From Pelomonas sp. CA6 (GTDB taxonomy: Bacteria > Pseudomonadota > Gammaproteobacteria > Burkholderiales > Burkholderiaceae_C), in contig NZ_JAKZFD010000003.1 in NCBI RefSeq assembly GCF_022549225.1, positions 409,296-473,295 of the forward strand: a DNA stretch of 64,000 bases. Reading direction: 5' to 3'. Of the stretch, positions 42,001-51,657 are shown piece after piece. Each line of letters begins with the position of its first letter. Position 1 is the first letter of the stretch. Below the pieces are notes generated by a model. It saw only the letters and a program-made list of their open reading frames with translations, was not told the origin of the DNA and did not search any database. A program made the position numbers and the translations under genes.

Positions 42001-42665
42001 AGCAGCCGCATCAGTCGCTCGGCGGCGGGTTCGGACAAGGGGTCCTGTTCCCAGAGCAAGCGGGCCGACAGCACGGCCGCGGCCAGTCGGTTGCTGCGTT
42101 GCTGGGCTTCGCAGACCTGCAGGCGTAGCGACTGTTGCCAGGACCTGACCTGCAGGCGGCTCGTCTGCAGCCAGCGGAGATAGGCGTCGCCGCTTGCCTG
42201 CTCCAGGCCTTCGAGCAGGTCGGCCGACAACGACTGCAGCTGGGGTTCGACCACCTGCGCCAACTCGTCGGCCTGCAGCAGGGCGGGGCTGTCGGCGCTG
42301 TCTCGGCTCAGGCGTTCCAGCGCCAGCGTGTCCACCCACAGCAGCGGGTCGGGGTCCAGCCGCACCCGTTCACGCTCGACCTGCAGGCAGGTCCGGCCCA
42401 GGTGCTTGCCCAGCACCTGCTGGAGATTGCTCAGGATCTGGCGCAGATTCGTCAGAGCGGCCGTGCTGGCGAGATCGGGCCAAAGCAAGGTGGCCAACTG
42501 GCTGCGTGCCTGCCAGGTGGCGGGCGGGAAGCACAGCAGGCCCAGCAGGGCCCAGGCCTTGCGGTAGCGGATCTCTCGCCCCAGGTCCATCTCTCCGCGC
42601 ATCAGGCGCGGCGCACCCAGCAGATGCAGCCTCAGGGAATCCGGATTCATCGAGCCAGCGCTCAT
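39051..42665 (-). CDS. SARP-type regulator: DNA-binding/BTAD, degenerate cyclase-like, AAA ATPase, TPR domains
   Basis: This is a 1204-residue multidomain regulator. Residues 10-100 resemble the SARP winged helix and 105-265 the BTAD tetratricopeptide domain (LSARLLWEQDPLSEPAAERL, LVELDRKLLGELGLRVSP). Residues 286-425 resemble a class III adenylate cyclase homology domain (RGFHAGFGDAGHPEQAARRC, RVGLVWG, YGD-like FGDLPDEA). The metal-binding aspartates are missing, so catalysis is unlikely. Residues 438-700 are an AAA/STAND ATPase with Walker A GEAGVGKT (469-476) and Walker B PVLLWGDD. The rest is helical TPR-like. It lies 114 bases upstream of the repeat lipoprotein gene on the same strand and is a plausible regulator of it. 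Signal and targets are unknown. Confidence 0.82.
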   Translation of the reverse strand: MSAGSMNPDSLRLHLLGAPRLMRGEMDLGREIRYRKAWALLGLLCFPPATWQARSQLATLLWPDLASTAALTNLRQILSNLQQVLGKHLGRTCLQVERERVRLDPDPLLWVDTLALERLSRDSADSPALLQADELAQVVEPQLQSLSADLLEGLEQASGDAYLRWLQTSRLQVRSWQQSLRLQVCEAQQRSNRLAAAVLSARLLWEQDPLSEPAAERLMRLLLRVGDRRGAQQVLVELDRKLLGELGLRVSPRLRTLVEPRSTVPLESEPCGPEAPLMRETRAMAWCFVTVAAPAASSSELDATTLQAARTLLRPWHADVRPVTGRGFHAGFGDAGHPEQAARRCALAVRELLKALPGRLRVGLVWGQMGCHSGPEGVDWFGDLPDEARALSQQAGPGMALGNKALADRVAMFATTAQGALVLQPESREEDPPAQRRYALVGREKELAILIRHWRFATEGRPAWVVVQGEAGVGKTRLAQAFAAQVEAQGGLVLRMHGALERQSSPLAPLRAALLSALSPDAQALGRSAAQARLAALLTGLPDREELLATLLHFLFDEDTAASAPLEGRDQRFWACFALLDALAQRQPVLLWGDDLHWSDLATREWLSHYAGLLAEQRLLLLSTTRPDAGAGAAATPPHLLELGALAQGAAGQLVTLCDPHGQLDEAAHRQIAADSAGVPLFIEHLVRRRLAGESSPAHQVDELLTLELDRMGAFKPVLQSAAVLGNEFHASHLTLLWPHQELQPVLELACHCRLIVPLGRQSYAFRHALIRDAAYRSLPSGQARQVHARFAGWLAVQPEAMPGEVAAHLEASQQWRPAIAWWQRAGMAAMGRQFASDALRSLQRALALAEWHAADEPALIRALQFAVAHASLLSQGYGSALGYALFESIAKEIKANGRPEDDEDLFRALSGLYMGGSSQKSTEGLAIGRRLERLADSPTKRLMVCFALGNSLFWHGEFKEALAYQQEGAALAEALPAEERTRYWSDDLGVLIRAFQVWTCWFLGDMAQAQVAARQGLALARQGGQPHALCFVLAFVAAMHWSDDDARAARRHAEEGLGLARRFGFPLWQGIHGLFVLWCDAREDRLSDVGAVQQAAQTFRQAYQAGSTTANWVVTSILLQLDLHEELADTVAHTRRHLEQSQDLYCQAEVLLLQAIGLARQGQAQQAAALSAEARALAHDQHAAGLLRRLDRLAQIHGLTQGG

Positions 42666-42762
42666 CGATATGCTTTTCCAGCGGTGCGCAAGGGGCGCAG
42701 CTTAGCGGCCCGGCCCGCCGTTCCGCACCCGGTGAGACAGGGAGCCGTTCGCAGCGCGAGCA

Positions 42763-42791
42763 AAACAAAAGGGCTCCTGGATGGAGCCCTT
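42763..42791 (-). terminator. Rho-independent terminator of tRNA-Pro
   Basis: Read on the minus strand, a 9-bp perfect stem AAGGGCTCC/GGAGCCCTT with a 5-base loop (42769-42791) is followed by TTGTTTTG. It lies about 70 bases beyond the tRNA 3' end and before the SARP regulator gene. Confidence 0.88.
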
Positions 42792-42858
42792 GTTGCTTCC
42801 CCGGTGACCCGGGGGTTCTACGAGTCGATGACGCACACCGTTGACTCGCTGACCAATC

Positions 42859-42935
42859 TGGTCGGGGTGAGAGGATTCGAACCTCCGGCCTCTACGTCCC
42901 GAACGTAGCGCTCTACCAGGCTAAGCTACACCCCG
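42859..42935 (-). tRNA. tRNA-Pro (anticodon CGG)
   Basis: A 77-nt cloverleaf on the minus strand has acceptor arms CGGGGTG/CACCCCG with discriminator A and an encoded CCA. The D-arm is TAGCTTAGCCTGGTAGAGC and the T-arm GGAGGTTCGAATCC. The anticodon stem CTACG/CGTAG closes the loop TTCGGGA, giving anticodon CGG with G37, as expected for proline codon CCG. It lies 28 bases downstream of the polyprenyl synthase gene and has its own terminator. Confidence 0.96.
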
Positions 42936-42963
42936 ATTTCAGTGTTGTCGAACTGCTCTTGGT

Positions 42964-43953
42964 TCAGAAAGAGCGCTCAACCGACTGAGCCGCAAATTCT
43001 AGCAGAAGTTCTCGCCACTTGTTAAGAGGTAGCGACGAAAGATTTTTCTTGGCGGCTTCGATCTCGGTGCGTGCTGCCTCGCGCGTGGCCTCCAGTGCGC
43101 CGGTGCGACGCACGATGGCGACGATGTCCGGCAGTCGCTCGACCTCGCCGTGCTCGATGGCGTGGCGGATCAGTTGGCGTTCGTCCTCGCTGCCGCGCTC
43201 CATGGCGATCAGCAGGGGAAGGGTGGGCTTGCCTTCGCGCAGGTCGTCGCCGACGTTCTTGCCCAGGGCCTGGCTGTCGCCTTCGTAATCCAGCACGTCG
43301 TCGATCAGTTGGAAGGCCGTGCCCAGCGCGCGGCCATAGCCGGCGCAGGCTTCCTCAACCTCGGCCGGAGCGTCCGCCAGCACGGCGCCCAGGCGTGCGC
43401 TGGCCTCGAACAGCTTGGCGGTCTTGTAGCGGATCACGCGCAGGTAGCTCTCCACCGTGGCGTCCGGGTCGTGCATGTTCATCAGCTGCAGGACCTCGCC
43501 TTCGGCGATCACGTTCGTTGCGTCGGCCAGCACTTCCAGCACGCGCATGCGCTCTACCGAGACCATCATCTGGAAGGCGCGCGAATAGAGAAAGTCGCCC
43601 ACCAGCACGCTGGCTGCGTTGCCGAACAGTGCATTGGCGGTCTTCTTGCCACGGCGCATCGCGGACTCATCGACCACGTCATCGTGCAGCAGCGTCGCCG
43701 TGTGAATGAACTCCACCACGGCCGCCAGCTCGCGGCTTGCGGGGCTGTCGCAGCCCAGAACGTTGGCGAACATCAGCACCAGCTTGGGTCGCATCCGCTT
43801 GCCGCCGGCATGGATGATGTAGGCCGAGATCTGGTTGATCAGCGCGACATCAGAACTCAGGCGGCGGGCGATGACGGCGTCGACCTCCTGCATCTGTGTG
43901 TTCAGGGCCGCTAGGGCCTCTGCGACCGGATTCGAGGCAGTGGGGGCTTGCAC
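42964..43953 (-). CDS. ispB: Octaprenyl/polyprenyl diphosphate synthase
   Basis: This enzyme makes the isoprenoid side chain of ubiquinone by chain elongation with isopentenyl diphosphate. The 329-residue trans-prenyltransferase has both aspartate-rich motifs, LLHDDVVDESAMRRG and FQLIDDVLDYEGD, plus GGKRMRPKLVLM at the N-terminus. The start is GTG at 43953. Chain length (C40 or other) is not certain from sequence. It is divergent from rplU across a 342-base region, the usual arrangement in proteobacteria. Confidence 0.93.
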   Translation of the reverse strand: MQAPTASNPVAEALAALNTQMQEVDAVIARRLSSDVALINQISAYIIHAGGKRMRPKLVLMFANVLGCDSPASRELAAVVEFIHTATLLHDDVVDESAMRRGKKTANALFGNAASVLVGDFLYSRAFQMMVSVERMRVLEVLADATNVIAEGEVLQLMNMHDPDATVESYLRVIRYKTAKLFEASARLGAVLADAPAEVEEACAGYGRALGTAFQLIDDVLDYEGDSQALGKNVGDDLREGKPTLPLLIAMERGSEDERQLIRHAIEHGEVERLPDIVAIVRRTGALEATREAARTEIEAAKKNLSSLPLNKWRELLLEFAAQSVERSF

Positions 43954-44090
43954 TCTGGGCTCACAAAGAGGGGAAACAGCGATTATAGGAAGCTGCGTCT
44001 AGGCTCTCGCCGCTTGGCGGGGCGATTTCTGAGCGGCGCAGCGCAACGGGGGCAGTTCTTGCGCCAGGAGGGAGCGGAGCGGTGGATGGC

Positions 44091-44119
44091 TTGCGCAAGG
44101 GCTAACCCTATGCTAGTAT
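44091..44119 (+). promoter_or_regulatory. Candidate sigma-70 promoter of rplU-rpmA
   Basis: TTGCGC (44091-44096) and TAGTAT (44114-44119) are separated by 17 bases, close to the sigma-70 consensus. Transcription would start near 44126, giving a leader of about 170 bases before rplU. The rest of the 342-base gap between ispB and rplU holds no coding sequence that I can support. Confidence 0.6.
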
Positions 44120-44125
44120 CGCGGG

Positions 44126-44143
44126 CTCCGCATCTTGGCGGAG
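44126..44143 (+). promoter_or_regulatory. 5'-leader hairpin of rplU mRNA
   Basis: CTCCGC (44126-44131) pairs with GCGGAG (44138-44143) around a 6-base loop, right at the predicted 5' end of the transcript. It could be a stabilising 5' stem or part of a ribosomal-protein leader. Neither role can be decided from one sequence. Confidence 0.35.
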
Positions 44144-44295
44144 TTGTGGTTTGCGTTTTCTTCTTGCTTTGTCGCCGTCTTCGGGTATGTCTTTGTGTCC
44201 AGGAGTGCGGTGTATTCGTTGCGGGGCCATGAGCATGGCTCTGCGTGAAGGCTCGGCAGGGATAGTCGCGGACTTGTGTATTTGAAAGGGCTGAT

Positions 44296-44607
44296 ATGTA
44301 CGCGGTCATAAAAACCGGTGGCAAGCAATACAAGGTTGCTGCTGGCGAAAAGATCAAGGTAGAACAGATTGCTGCGGAAGTTGGCCAAGAGATCGTGATC
44401 GACCAAGTTCTCGCCGTGGGTAACGGCGCCGAACTGAAGGTTGGCACTCCCTTGGTTGCTGGCGCGAGCGTCAAGGCCACCGTGGTGGCTCATGGCAAGC
44501 ACGACAAGGTGCGCATCTTCAAGCTGCGTCGTCGCAAGCACTACAAGAAGAGCCAGGGCCATCGCCAGACCTACACCGAGCTGGCGATCAGCGCGGTCAA
44601 CGGCTGA
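44296..44607 (+). CDS. rplU: 50S ribosomal protein L21
   Basis: This is a 103-residue large-subunit protein that binds 23S rRNA. The family start [20 protein letters not shown], the middle [15 protein letters not shown] and the basic [16 protein letters not shown] are all present. AAGGG lies 9 bases before the ATG. It is the first gene of the rplU-rpmA operon, followed by rpmA after 38 bases. Confidence 0.98.
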   Translation: MYAVIKTGGKQYKVAAGEKIKVEQIAAEVGQEIVIDQVLAVGNGAELKVGTPLVAGASVKATVVAHGKHDKVRIFKLRRRKHYKKSQGHRQTYTELAISAVNG

Positions 44608-44645
44608 TCGGGTTCCCGCTGAAGCCAACCATCAAGGAGTAATCC

Positions 44646-44903
44646 ATGGCACAGAAAAAAGGCGGCGGCTCGACTCGAAACGGCCGCGATTCCAAGCCCA
44701 AGATGCTGGGCGTGAAGGTGTTTGGTGGCCAGGTCGTGTCGGCCGGCTCCATCATCGTGCGCCAGCGTGGCACCAAGTTCCACGCCGGCACCAACGTGGG
44801 CATGGGCAAGGACCACACGCTGTTCGCTCTGATCGACGGCCAAGTGTCCTTCACCACCAAGGGCGAGAACAACCGCTCCACCGTCGTCGTCACGCCGGTC
44901 TGA
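44646..44903 (+). CDS. rpmA: 50S ribosomal protein L27
   Basis: This is an 85-residue protein near the peptidyl transferase centre. It opens with [19 protein letters not shown], and [27 protein letters not shown] is clear further on. The N-terminus begins directly with AQKKGGGS and has no cleavable extension of the Firmicutes type. A strong AAGGAG ribosome site precedes the ATG. A terminator follows at 44966. Confidence 0.98.
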   Translation: MAQKKGGGSTRNGRDSKPKMLGVKVFGGQVVSAGSIIVRQRGTKFHAGTNVGMGKDHTLFALIDGQVSFTTKGENNRSTVVVTPV

Positions 44904-44965
44904 GTGTTGTTGCCCTGATCGAGTCCGGCGTGCGGGGTTGCCCCGTGAGTCCGGACCCGTATCCC

Positions 44966-44996
44966 AAGCCCCGGCATGTCCGGGGCTTTTGTTTTT
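44966..44996 (+). terminator. Rho-independent terminator of rplU-rpmA
   Basis: A 9-bp perfect stem AAGCCCCGG/CCGGGGCTT with a 5-base loop is followed by TTTTGTTTTT. It lies 63 bases after rpmA and about 70 before obgE, so obgE-proB probably has its own promoter or relies on readthrough. Confidence 0.92.
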
Positions 44997-45036
44997 CTCC
45001 GCAGCCGGGGCCCGCCAGGGGCTTGGCTTACGATAG

Positions 45037-46208
<1,172 letters not shown>

Positions 46209-46209
<1 letters not shown>

Positions 46210-47330
46210 TGGCCAGCGCGGCGTTGAAGGAGGCGCGGCGCATCGTCGTCAAGGTGGGCTCCAGCCTGGTCACCAACGAAGGCCGGGGCGTCGACGCCGA
46301 AGCCATCGGCAACTGGTGCCGACAGCTTGCCGAGCTGGCCGGGCAGGGGCGCGAGGTCGTGATGGTCTCCAGTGGCGCGATCGCCGAAGGCATGAAGCGC
46401 CTGGGCTGGGCCACGCGGCCCAAGGAATTGCATGAGCTGCAGGCCGCCGCCGCGGTGGGCCAGATGGGCCTGGCCCAGATGTACGAGACCAAGCTGCGCG
46501 AGCACGGTCTCACCAGCGCCCAGGTGCTGCTGACCCATGCGGACCTGGCCGACCGAGAGCGTTATCTCAATGCGCGCTCCACATTGCTGGCGCTGCTGCA
46601 GCACCGCGTGCTGCCGGTGATCAACGAGAACGACACCGTCGTCAACGACGAGATCAAGTTCGGCGACAACGACACCCTGGGCGCCCTGGTGGCCAACCTG
46701 GTCGAGGCGGACGCGCTGGTGATCCTGACCGACCAGAAGGGGCTGTATTCGGCCGATCCGCGCAAGGACCCGGAGGCTCGCTTCATCAGCGAGGCGATGG
46801 CCGGCACGCCGGAGCTGGAGGCCATGGCCGGCGGGGCCGGCTCCAGCCTGGGGCGAGGCGGCATGATCACCAAGATCCTGGCGGCCAAGCGTGCCGCGGG
46901 CAGCGGTGCCTCCACCGTGATCGCCTGGGGGCGCGAGCCCGACGTGCTGCTGCGGCTGGTGCAGGGCGAGGCGATCGGCACCGCGCTGCTGGCGCCCACG
47001 GCCAAGCTGGCGGCGCGCAAGCAGTGGATGGTGGACCATCTGCAGCTGCGCGGCTCGGTGCGCGTGGACGCGGGCGCGGCGATCAAGCTGCGCGAGGAAG
47101 GCAAGAGCCTGCTGCCCATCGGCGTGCAGGAGGTGCAAGGCGAGTTCCACCGCGGCGACGTCATCGCGGTGCTGGATGCGCAGGGGCAGGAGCTGGCTCG
47201 CGGCCTGACCAACTACGCCAGCGGCGAGGCGCGCCTGATCGTCCGCAAGCCTTCGTTCGAGATCGAACGCATTCTTGGCTACGCGGCCGAGCCCGAACTG
47301 ATCCACCGCGACAACCTCGTGCTGCGCTGA
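46209..47330 (+). CDS. proB: Glutamate 5-kinase
   Basis: ProB phosphorylates glutamate in the first, feedback-regulated step of proline synthesis. The 373-residue protein has the amino acid kinase domain ([67 protein letters not shown]). A C-terminal PUA domain (about residues 280-365, [22 protein letters not shown]) follows. The ATG overlaps the obgE stop by one base; the frame extends upstream only within obgE. No proA is in the window. Confidence 0.96.
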
Positions 47331-47387
47331 GCGCCCAGGGCGGCGCCCTTCACCCAGCGGGTGCTGCAGGCCGCTCCTGCTGCGCGG

Positions 47388-47996
47388 TCAGTGGCCGTCG
47401 GTCTCGCTGCCGGTATCCGGCCCCGGGGGCAAGACCTGGATCTCTGCGGTGTCGTGGCGCGGGCCCCGTTCGCCGCGCGGCGCCGGACGCATGCCGGCGC
47501 GCAGGTAGCGGTTGTGGTGGTTCAGTCGCGGCAGGAAGCGCGCGAGTTCGGTCAGCGCCATCTGGTAGACGCCGCGCTTGAACTCGATCACGGCCTCGAG
47601 CGGCACCCAGTACTCGTTCCAGCGCCAGGCGTCGAACTCGGGGTGATCGGTGGCGCGCAGATTCATGTCGCTGTCGCGGCCCGTCAGCTGCAGCAGGAAC
47701 CAGATCTGTTTCTGTCCGCGGTAATGGCCGCGCGCATCGCGCCGGATGAAGTGCTCGGGCACCTCGTAGCGCAGCCAGTCGCGGGTGCGCGCAATGATGC
47801 GCACATGATCCGCCTTCAGCCCCACCTCTTCGTGGAGCTCCCTGTACATCGCCTGCTCGGGCGTTTCTCCATGCTTGATGCCCCCCTGGGGAAACTGCCA
47901 AGAATGGGTGCGTATGCGCTTACCCCAGAACACCTCGTTCTTGTGGTTGAGCAGGATGATGCCGACGTTGGGCCGGAAGCCTTCACGGTCGAGCAT
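47388..47996 (-). CDS. rppH: RNA pyrophosphohydrolase
   Basis: RppH removes pyrophosphate from mRNA 5' ends, which triggers RNase E decay. The 202-residue Nudix protein has the box [27 protein letters not shown] (Gx5Ex7REUxEExGU), preceded by [14 protein letters not shown]. The ATG at 47996 follows GAGG; a much longer frame in this register runs through proS and is spurious. The C-terminal 35 residues, rich in Pro, Arg and Gly, extend beyond the Nudix core. It is divergent from proS and convergent with proB. Confidence 0.96.
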   Translation of the reverse strand: MLDREGFRPNVGIILLNHKNEVFWGKRIRTHSWQFPQGGIKHGETPEQAMYRELHEEVGLKADHVRIIARTRDWLRYEVPEHFIRRDARGHYRGQKQIWFLLQLTGRDSDMNLRATDHPEFDAWRWNEYWVPLEAVIEFKRGVYQMALTELARFLPRLNHHNRYLRAGMRPAPRGERGPRHDTAEIQVLPPGPDTGSETDGH

Positions 47997-48143
47997 AATC
48001 AACCTCAAATCTTTCGTTGGATTGATTATTGCACCGGGGCCACGGCCTCGCGTGATCCTCGCTAACCCTCGGGTCGTCCCCGTGCTCTTCTCATCCCGCC
48101 CGACCGCCGTCCGGCCGGGCTTTTCGCTCTTGTCCTGCTGCCC

Positions 48144-49886
48144 ATGAAAGCCACCCAGTTCTTTGTCTCCACGCTCAAGGAAGCCCCCGCCGACGCCGAG
48201 GTCGTCAGTCATCAGCTGATGATGCGTGCGGGCATGATCAAGCGCCTGGGCGCCGGCATCTACAACTACATGCCGATGGGCCTGCGCGTGATCCGCAAGG
48301 TGGAGGCCATCATCCGCGAGGAGATGAACCGCGCCGGCGCCGTGGAGCTGCTGATGCCGGTGGTGCAGCCCGCCGAGCTGTGGCAGGAGACCGGGCGCTT
48401 CCAGGCATACGGGCCGGAGCTGATGCGCGTGAAGGACCGCCATGGCCGCGACTTCATCATCCAGCCGACCTCCGAAGAGGTGATCACGGATATCGCCCGT
48501 CAGGAGTTGCGTTCCTACAAGCAGCTGCCGCGAAATTTCTATCACATCCAGACCAAGTTCCGCGACGAGCGTCGGCCGCGCTTCGGCGTGATGCGCGGCC
48601 GCGAGTTCACGATGAAGGATGCCTATTCCTTTGATCGCGACAAGGCTGGCGCCCTGGCGAGCTACGAGGTCATGTTTGGCGCCTACAAGCGCATCTTTGA
48701 CCGGTTCGGTCTGCAGTACCGGGCCGTGGCGGCCGATACCGGCTCGATCGGCGGCGATGCCTCGCACGAGTTCCAGGTCATCGCCAAGACCGGCGAAGAC
48801 GCCATCATCTACTGCCCCGACAGCGACTACGCCGCCAACATCGAGCTGGCCGAGGCGCTGTCGCTGCTGCCGCAGCGCGCCGCCGCGACGCAGCCGCTGA
48901 CCAAGACGCCCACGCCGGGCAAGGCCACCTGCGCCGATGTGGCCGAGTTGCTGGGCCTGCCGCTGGCGCAGACGGTGAAGTCCCTGGTGCTGGCCACCGA
49001 CGAGACCAACGAGGCGGGTGAGGTCGTCAAGACGCAGGTCTGGCTGCTGATGGTGCGCGGCGATCACGAGCTCAATGAGATCAAGGCGGGCAAGCTGGAG
49101 GGGCTCAAGGGCGGCTTCCGCTTCGCCACGCTGGCCGAGATCGACGAGCACTTCGGCTGCAAGCCCGGCTACCTGGGCCCGATCGGCCTGAAGAAGCCGG
49201 TGAAGATCGTCGCCGACCGCACGGTGGCCCACATGGCCGACTTCGTCTGCGGCGCCAACGACGCCGACTACCACTACACCGGCGCCAACTGGGGCCGCGA
49301 CCTGCCCGAGCCCGATCTGGTGGCTGACATCCGCAACGTGGTCGCCGGCGATCCGTCGCCGGATGGCAAGGGCGTGCTGGCGATCGAGCGCGGCATCGAG
49401 GTGGGCCACGTGTTCTACCTGGGCACCAAGTACTCGGCCGCGATGAACGCGACCTATCTGGACGAGAACGGCAAGCCCCAGCTGATGGAGATGGGCTGCT
49501 ATGGCATCGGCGTGACGCGCATCCTGGGCGCTGCGATCGAGCAGAACCACGACGAGCGCGGCATCATCTGGCCGGCGGCGATCGCCCCGTTCGCCGTGGT
49601 GATCTGCCCGATTGGCATGGACCGCAGCGACGAGGTCAAGACGGCCGCCACGCGCCTGTACGAGGACCTGCTGGCCCAGGGCATGGATGTGTTGCTGGAT
49701 GACCGCGGCGAGCGCCCCGGCGCCATGTTCGCCGACTGGGAGCTGGTGGGCGTGCCGCAGCGCGTGGTGATCTCGGACCGCGGCCTCAAGGAAGGCTTGG
49801 TGGAGGTCCAGGGCCGCCGCGACAAGGAAGCCACCAAACTGGCACTGGCCGAGGTGGCGGGCCACCTGAGGCAGCGCCTGGCGTGA
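48144..49886 (+). CDS. proS: Prolyl-tRNA synthetase (bacterial type with editing domain)
   Basis: ProS charges tRNA-Pro. The 580-residue protein starts [20 protein letters not shown] and has class II motif 1 in the [19 protein letters not shown] region and motif 2 in [23 protein letters not shown]. The inserted editing domain spans about residues 230-400. Motif 3 is in [17 protein letters not shown], and the anticodon-binding domain ends the protein. It starts 147 bases from divergent rppH. A GC hairpin with four Ts lies 20 bases upstream of the start. Confidence 0.97.
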   Translation: MKATQFFVSTLKEAPADAEVVSHQLMMRAGMIKRLGAGIYNYMPMGLRVIRKVEAIIREEMNRAGAVELLMPVVQPAELWQETGRFQAYGPELMRVKDRHGRDFIIQPTSEEVITDIARQELRSYKQLPRNFYHIQTKFRDERRPRFGVMRGREFTMKDAYSFDRDKAGALASYEVMFGAYKRIFDRFGLQYRAVAADTGSIGGDASHEFQVIAKTGEDAIIYCPDSDYAANIELAEALSLLPQRAAATQPLTKTPTPGKATCADVAELLGLPLAQTVKSLVLATDETNEAGEVVKTQVWLLMVRGDHELNEIKAGKLEGLKGGFRFATLAEIDEHFGCKPGYLGPIGLKKPVKIVADRTVAHMADFVCGANDADYHYTGANWGRDLPEPDLVADIRNVVAGDPSPDGKGVLAIERGIEVGHVFYLGTKYSAAMNATYLDENGKPQLMEMGCYGIGVTRILGAAIEQNHDERGIIWPAAIAPFAVVICPIGMDRSDEVKTAATRLYEDLLAQGMDVLLDDRGERPGAMFADWELVGVPQRVVISDRGLKEGLVEVQGRRDKEATKLALAEVAGHLRQRLA

Positions 49887-50989
49887 CCCTGCCGGCCCCG
49901 CCGCGCGGGCGCGATACGGCGGTCGACGCACTGCGCGCCCTGGCCCTGCTGCCGGTCGTCGCGATCAACTGGGTCGGCTATGCCAGCCTGCCCGACGGCG
50001 GGCCGCTGGGTGCCGCCCAGCCCTCCGGATCCTGGCTGGCGGAGGCCGTCAACTGGCTGCTGGCCGTGCTGGTGATGGGCAAGGGGGTCAGTCTGCTGGC
50101 CTTTCTGTTCGGCTACAGCCAGTCGCTGTCGCGGCGTGGGCGTGAGGGCTCGCAGGCGCTGCGGCATCGGCGCCGGCGCATGGGGCGTCTGTTGCTGCTG
50201 GGGCTGCTGCACGGGTTGCTGCTCTACATGGGTGACATCCTCACCACCTATGCGCTGTGCGGGCTGCTGATGCTGCGCTGGTCCGGCCTGCGGCTGGCTC
50301 AGTTGCGCCGCCGCCTGGTCCTGCTGCTGGGCCTGGACCTGCTGCTGTCCGGGGTTCTCGCCGTGGCGCTGTGGAATTCGCCGGCGATGACGCCGGCCGT
50401 GTCGCTGAGCACGCCGATGGACTGGAGCGGCTGGCTGGGCAGCAATGCCTACAACTTCCTGTTCACGCAGTTCTGGTCGGTGCTGTTGGGGTTGCCGCTG
50501 CCGTTGAGCCTGATGACCGCGGGGCTGATGGCCGGCCGGCTGCGGCTGTTCAGTCATCGTCGCTGGCGCGCCGGCATGCGGCGCTGGTCGCGGCGCTGTC
50601 TGCTGCCGGCGCTGGCGCTCAACCTTGCCGGAGGCAGCGCCTACTGGTGGGCGCTGAGCGGGCGTGGTGACAGCAACAGCAGCTACCTGGCCTTCTACCT
50701 CTATCCGGCGGTGCTGCTGCTGAGTGCTGTCGTGCCCATGCTGCTGCTGGGCTGGCAGGCCGGGTCGGCTTGGCTGGGGCGGCTGGCGCCGGCGGGGCGC
50801 CATACGCTGAGCCTCTATCTCTGCAGCTCCGTGCTGAGCCTGCTGTTGTTCAGCGGTGCCGGGCTCGCCTGGCAGCCGGGGACCGTGCTGCTGGCCTTGC
50901 TGGCTTTGTTGTACTGGGGCGGCTGGCTGTGGCTGGCGCCCCGGCTGGGCGGGCGGCGCCTGCCGCCGGAAGCGTGGCTGGCGCGTTGA
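49883..50989 (+). CDS. YeiB/DUF418-like polytopic membrane protein
   Basis: This is a 368-residue membrane protein with about ten hydrophobic segments, including [20 protein letters not shown] and [25 protein letters not shown]. The opening [21 protein letters not shown] and the later [17 protein letters not shown] match the YeiB/DUF418 pattern. Related proteins have been proposed as transporters or acyl-transfer-like membrane proteins, but the function is unknown. A GTG start overlaps the proS stop by 4 bases, so translation is probably coupled to proS. Confidence 0.75.
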   Translation: MTLPAPPRGRDTAVDALRALALLPVVAINWVGYASLPDGGPLGAAQPSGSWLAEAVNWLLAVLVMGKGVSLLAFLFGYSQSLSRRGREGSQALRHRRRRMGRLLLLGLLHGLLLYMGDILTTYALCGLLMLRWSGLRLAQLRRRLVLLLGLDLLLSGVLAVALWNSPAMTPAVSLSTPMDWSGWLGSNAYNFLFTQFWSVLLGLPLPLSLMTAGLMAGRLRLFSHRRWRAGMRRWSRRCLLPALALNLAGGSAYWWALSGRGDSNSSYLAFYLYPAVLLLSAVVPMLLLGWQAGSAWLGRLAPAGRHTLSLYLCSSVLSLLLFSGAGLAWQPGTVLLALLALLYWGGWLWLAPRLGGRRLPPEAWLAR

Positions 50990-51005
50990 ACGCTGCGGTC
51001 GGACG

Positions 51006-51656
51006 ATGAGGTGCGAAGCCCAGCTCCCGCCAGATCCGTGGGTCCACCGCGGGCGGCGCGTCTTTCTGTGCGCCGCGCTGGCCGCCGCGCTGCCGCAGCG
51101 CGCGCGCGCCGGGGCGCAGGTGGAAGAGCCGCTCGCCGACGCGGTGCGCTCGGCGCTCAGCGCGGCGATCGCGCACGGCGCGCCGCCCAAGCCTCGCTTC
51201 GGCGCCATCGACCAGCGACTGGCCTATCTGCGCTGGCTGGGCGAGATGAGCGATCGCCTGAAGCGCCACAAGACCGAGGCGCAGACGCGCATCGAGTTTC
51301 TCGAGACGGTCTGGTACGAATCGGTGCGCGCGGGGCTGGAGCCCAGCCTGGTGCTGGGCCTGATCCAGGTGGAGAGCGGCTTTCGCAAGTACGCGATCAG
51401 CGTGGCGGGCGCGCGCGGCTACATGCAGGTGATGCCCTTCTGGGCGCGCCTGATCGGCGATGGACAGGCCTCGCGCCTCTTCCACATGCAGACCAATCTG
51501 CGCTTCGGCTGCGTGATCCTGCGCCACTACCTCGACCGCGAGAACGGCGATCTCTACATGGCACTGGGCCGCTACAACGGCAGCCGGGGCCAACCGCAAT
51601 ATCCCAACGCGGTCTTCGCGGCACGCCGCAAATGGCTGCTGCCGGGCGAACGCTAG
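51006..51656 (+). CDS. Lytic transglycosylase (SLT domain), possible Tat signal
   Basis: This is a 216-residue periplasmic murein hydrolase with a Slt-type lysozyme fold. The catalytic glutamate is in LIQVESGFRKYAIS, followed by GARGYMQVMPFWA and the later ALGRYNGSRG. The leader HRGRRVFLCAALAAALPQRARA has an RRxFL twin-arginine-like motif and an ARA cleavage site. The ATG at 51006 lies 16 bases after the previous gene; longer frames upstream overlap it and are Cys/Trp/Gly-rich artefacts. It may be involved in cell wall remodelling. Confidence 0.88.
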   Translation: MRCEAQLPPDPWVHRGRRVFLCAALAAALPQRARAGAQVEEPLADAVRSALSAAIAHGAPPKPRFGAIDQRLAYLRWLGEMSDRLKRHKTEAQTRIEFLETVWYESVRAGLEPSLVLGLIQVESGFRKYAISVAGARGYMQVMPFWARLIGDGQASRLFHMQTNLRFGCVILRHYLDRENGDLYMALGRYNGSRGQPQYPNAVFAARRKWLLPGER

Positions 51657-51657
51657 C

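Noticed and set aside
39900..42665. Active adenylate cyclase in the SARP regulator
   Set aside because: The metal-binding aspartates expected near residues 290-300 are absent, so only the scaffold is retained.
42859..42935. tRNA-Pro as an integration site
   Set aside because: No integrase, no duplicated tRNA 3' end and no mobile genes were seen on either side.
48098..48124. GC hairpin followed by TTTT just before proS
   Set aside because: The stem has a mismatch and only four Ts, and it lies 20 bases before the start codon; terminator or attenuator function is not supported enough.
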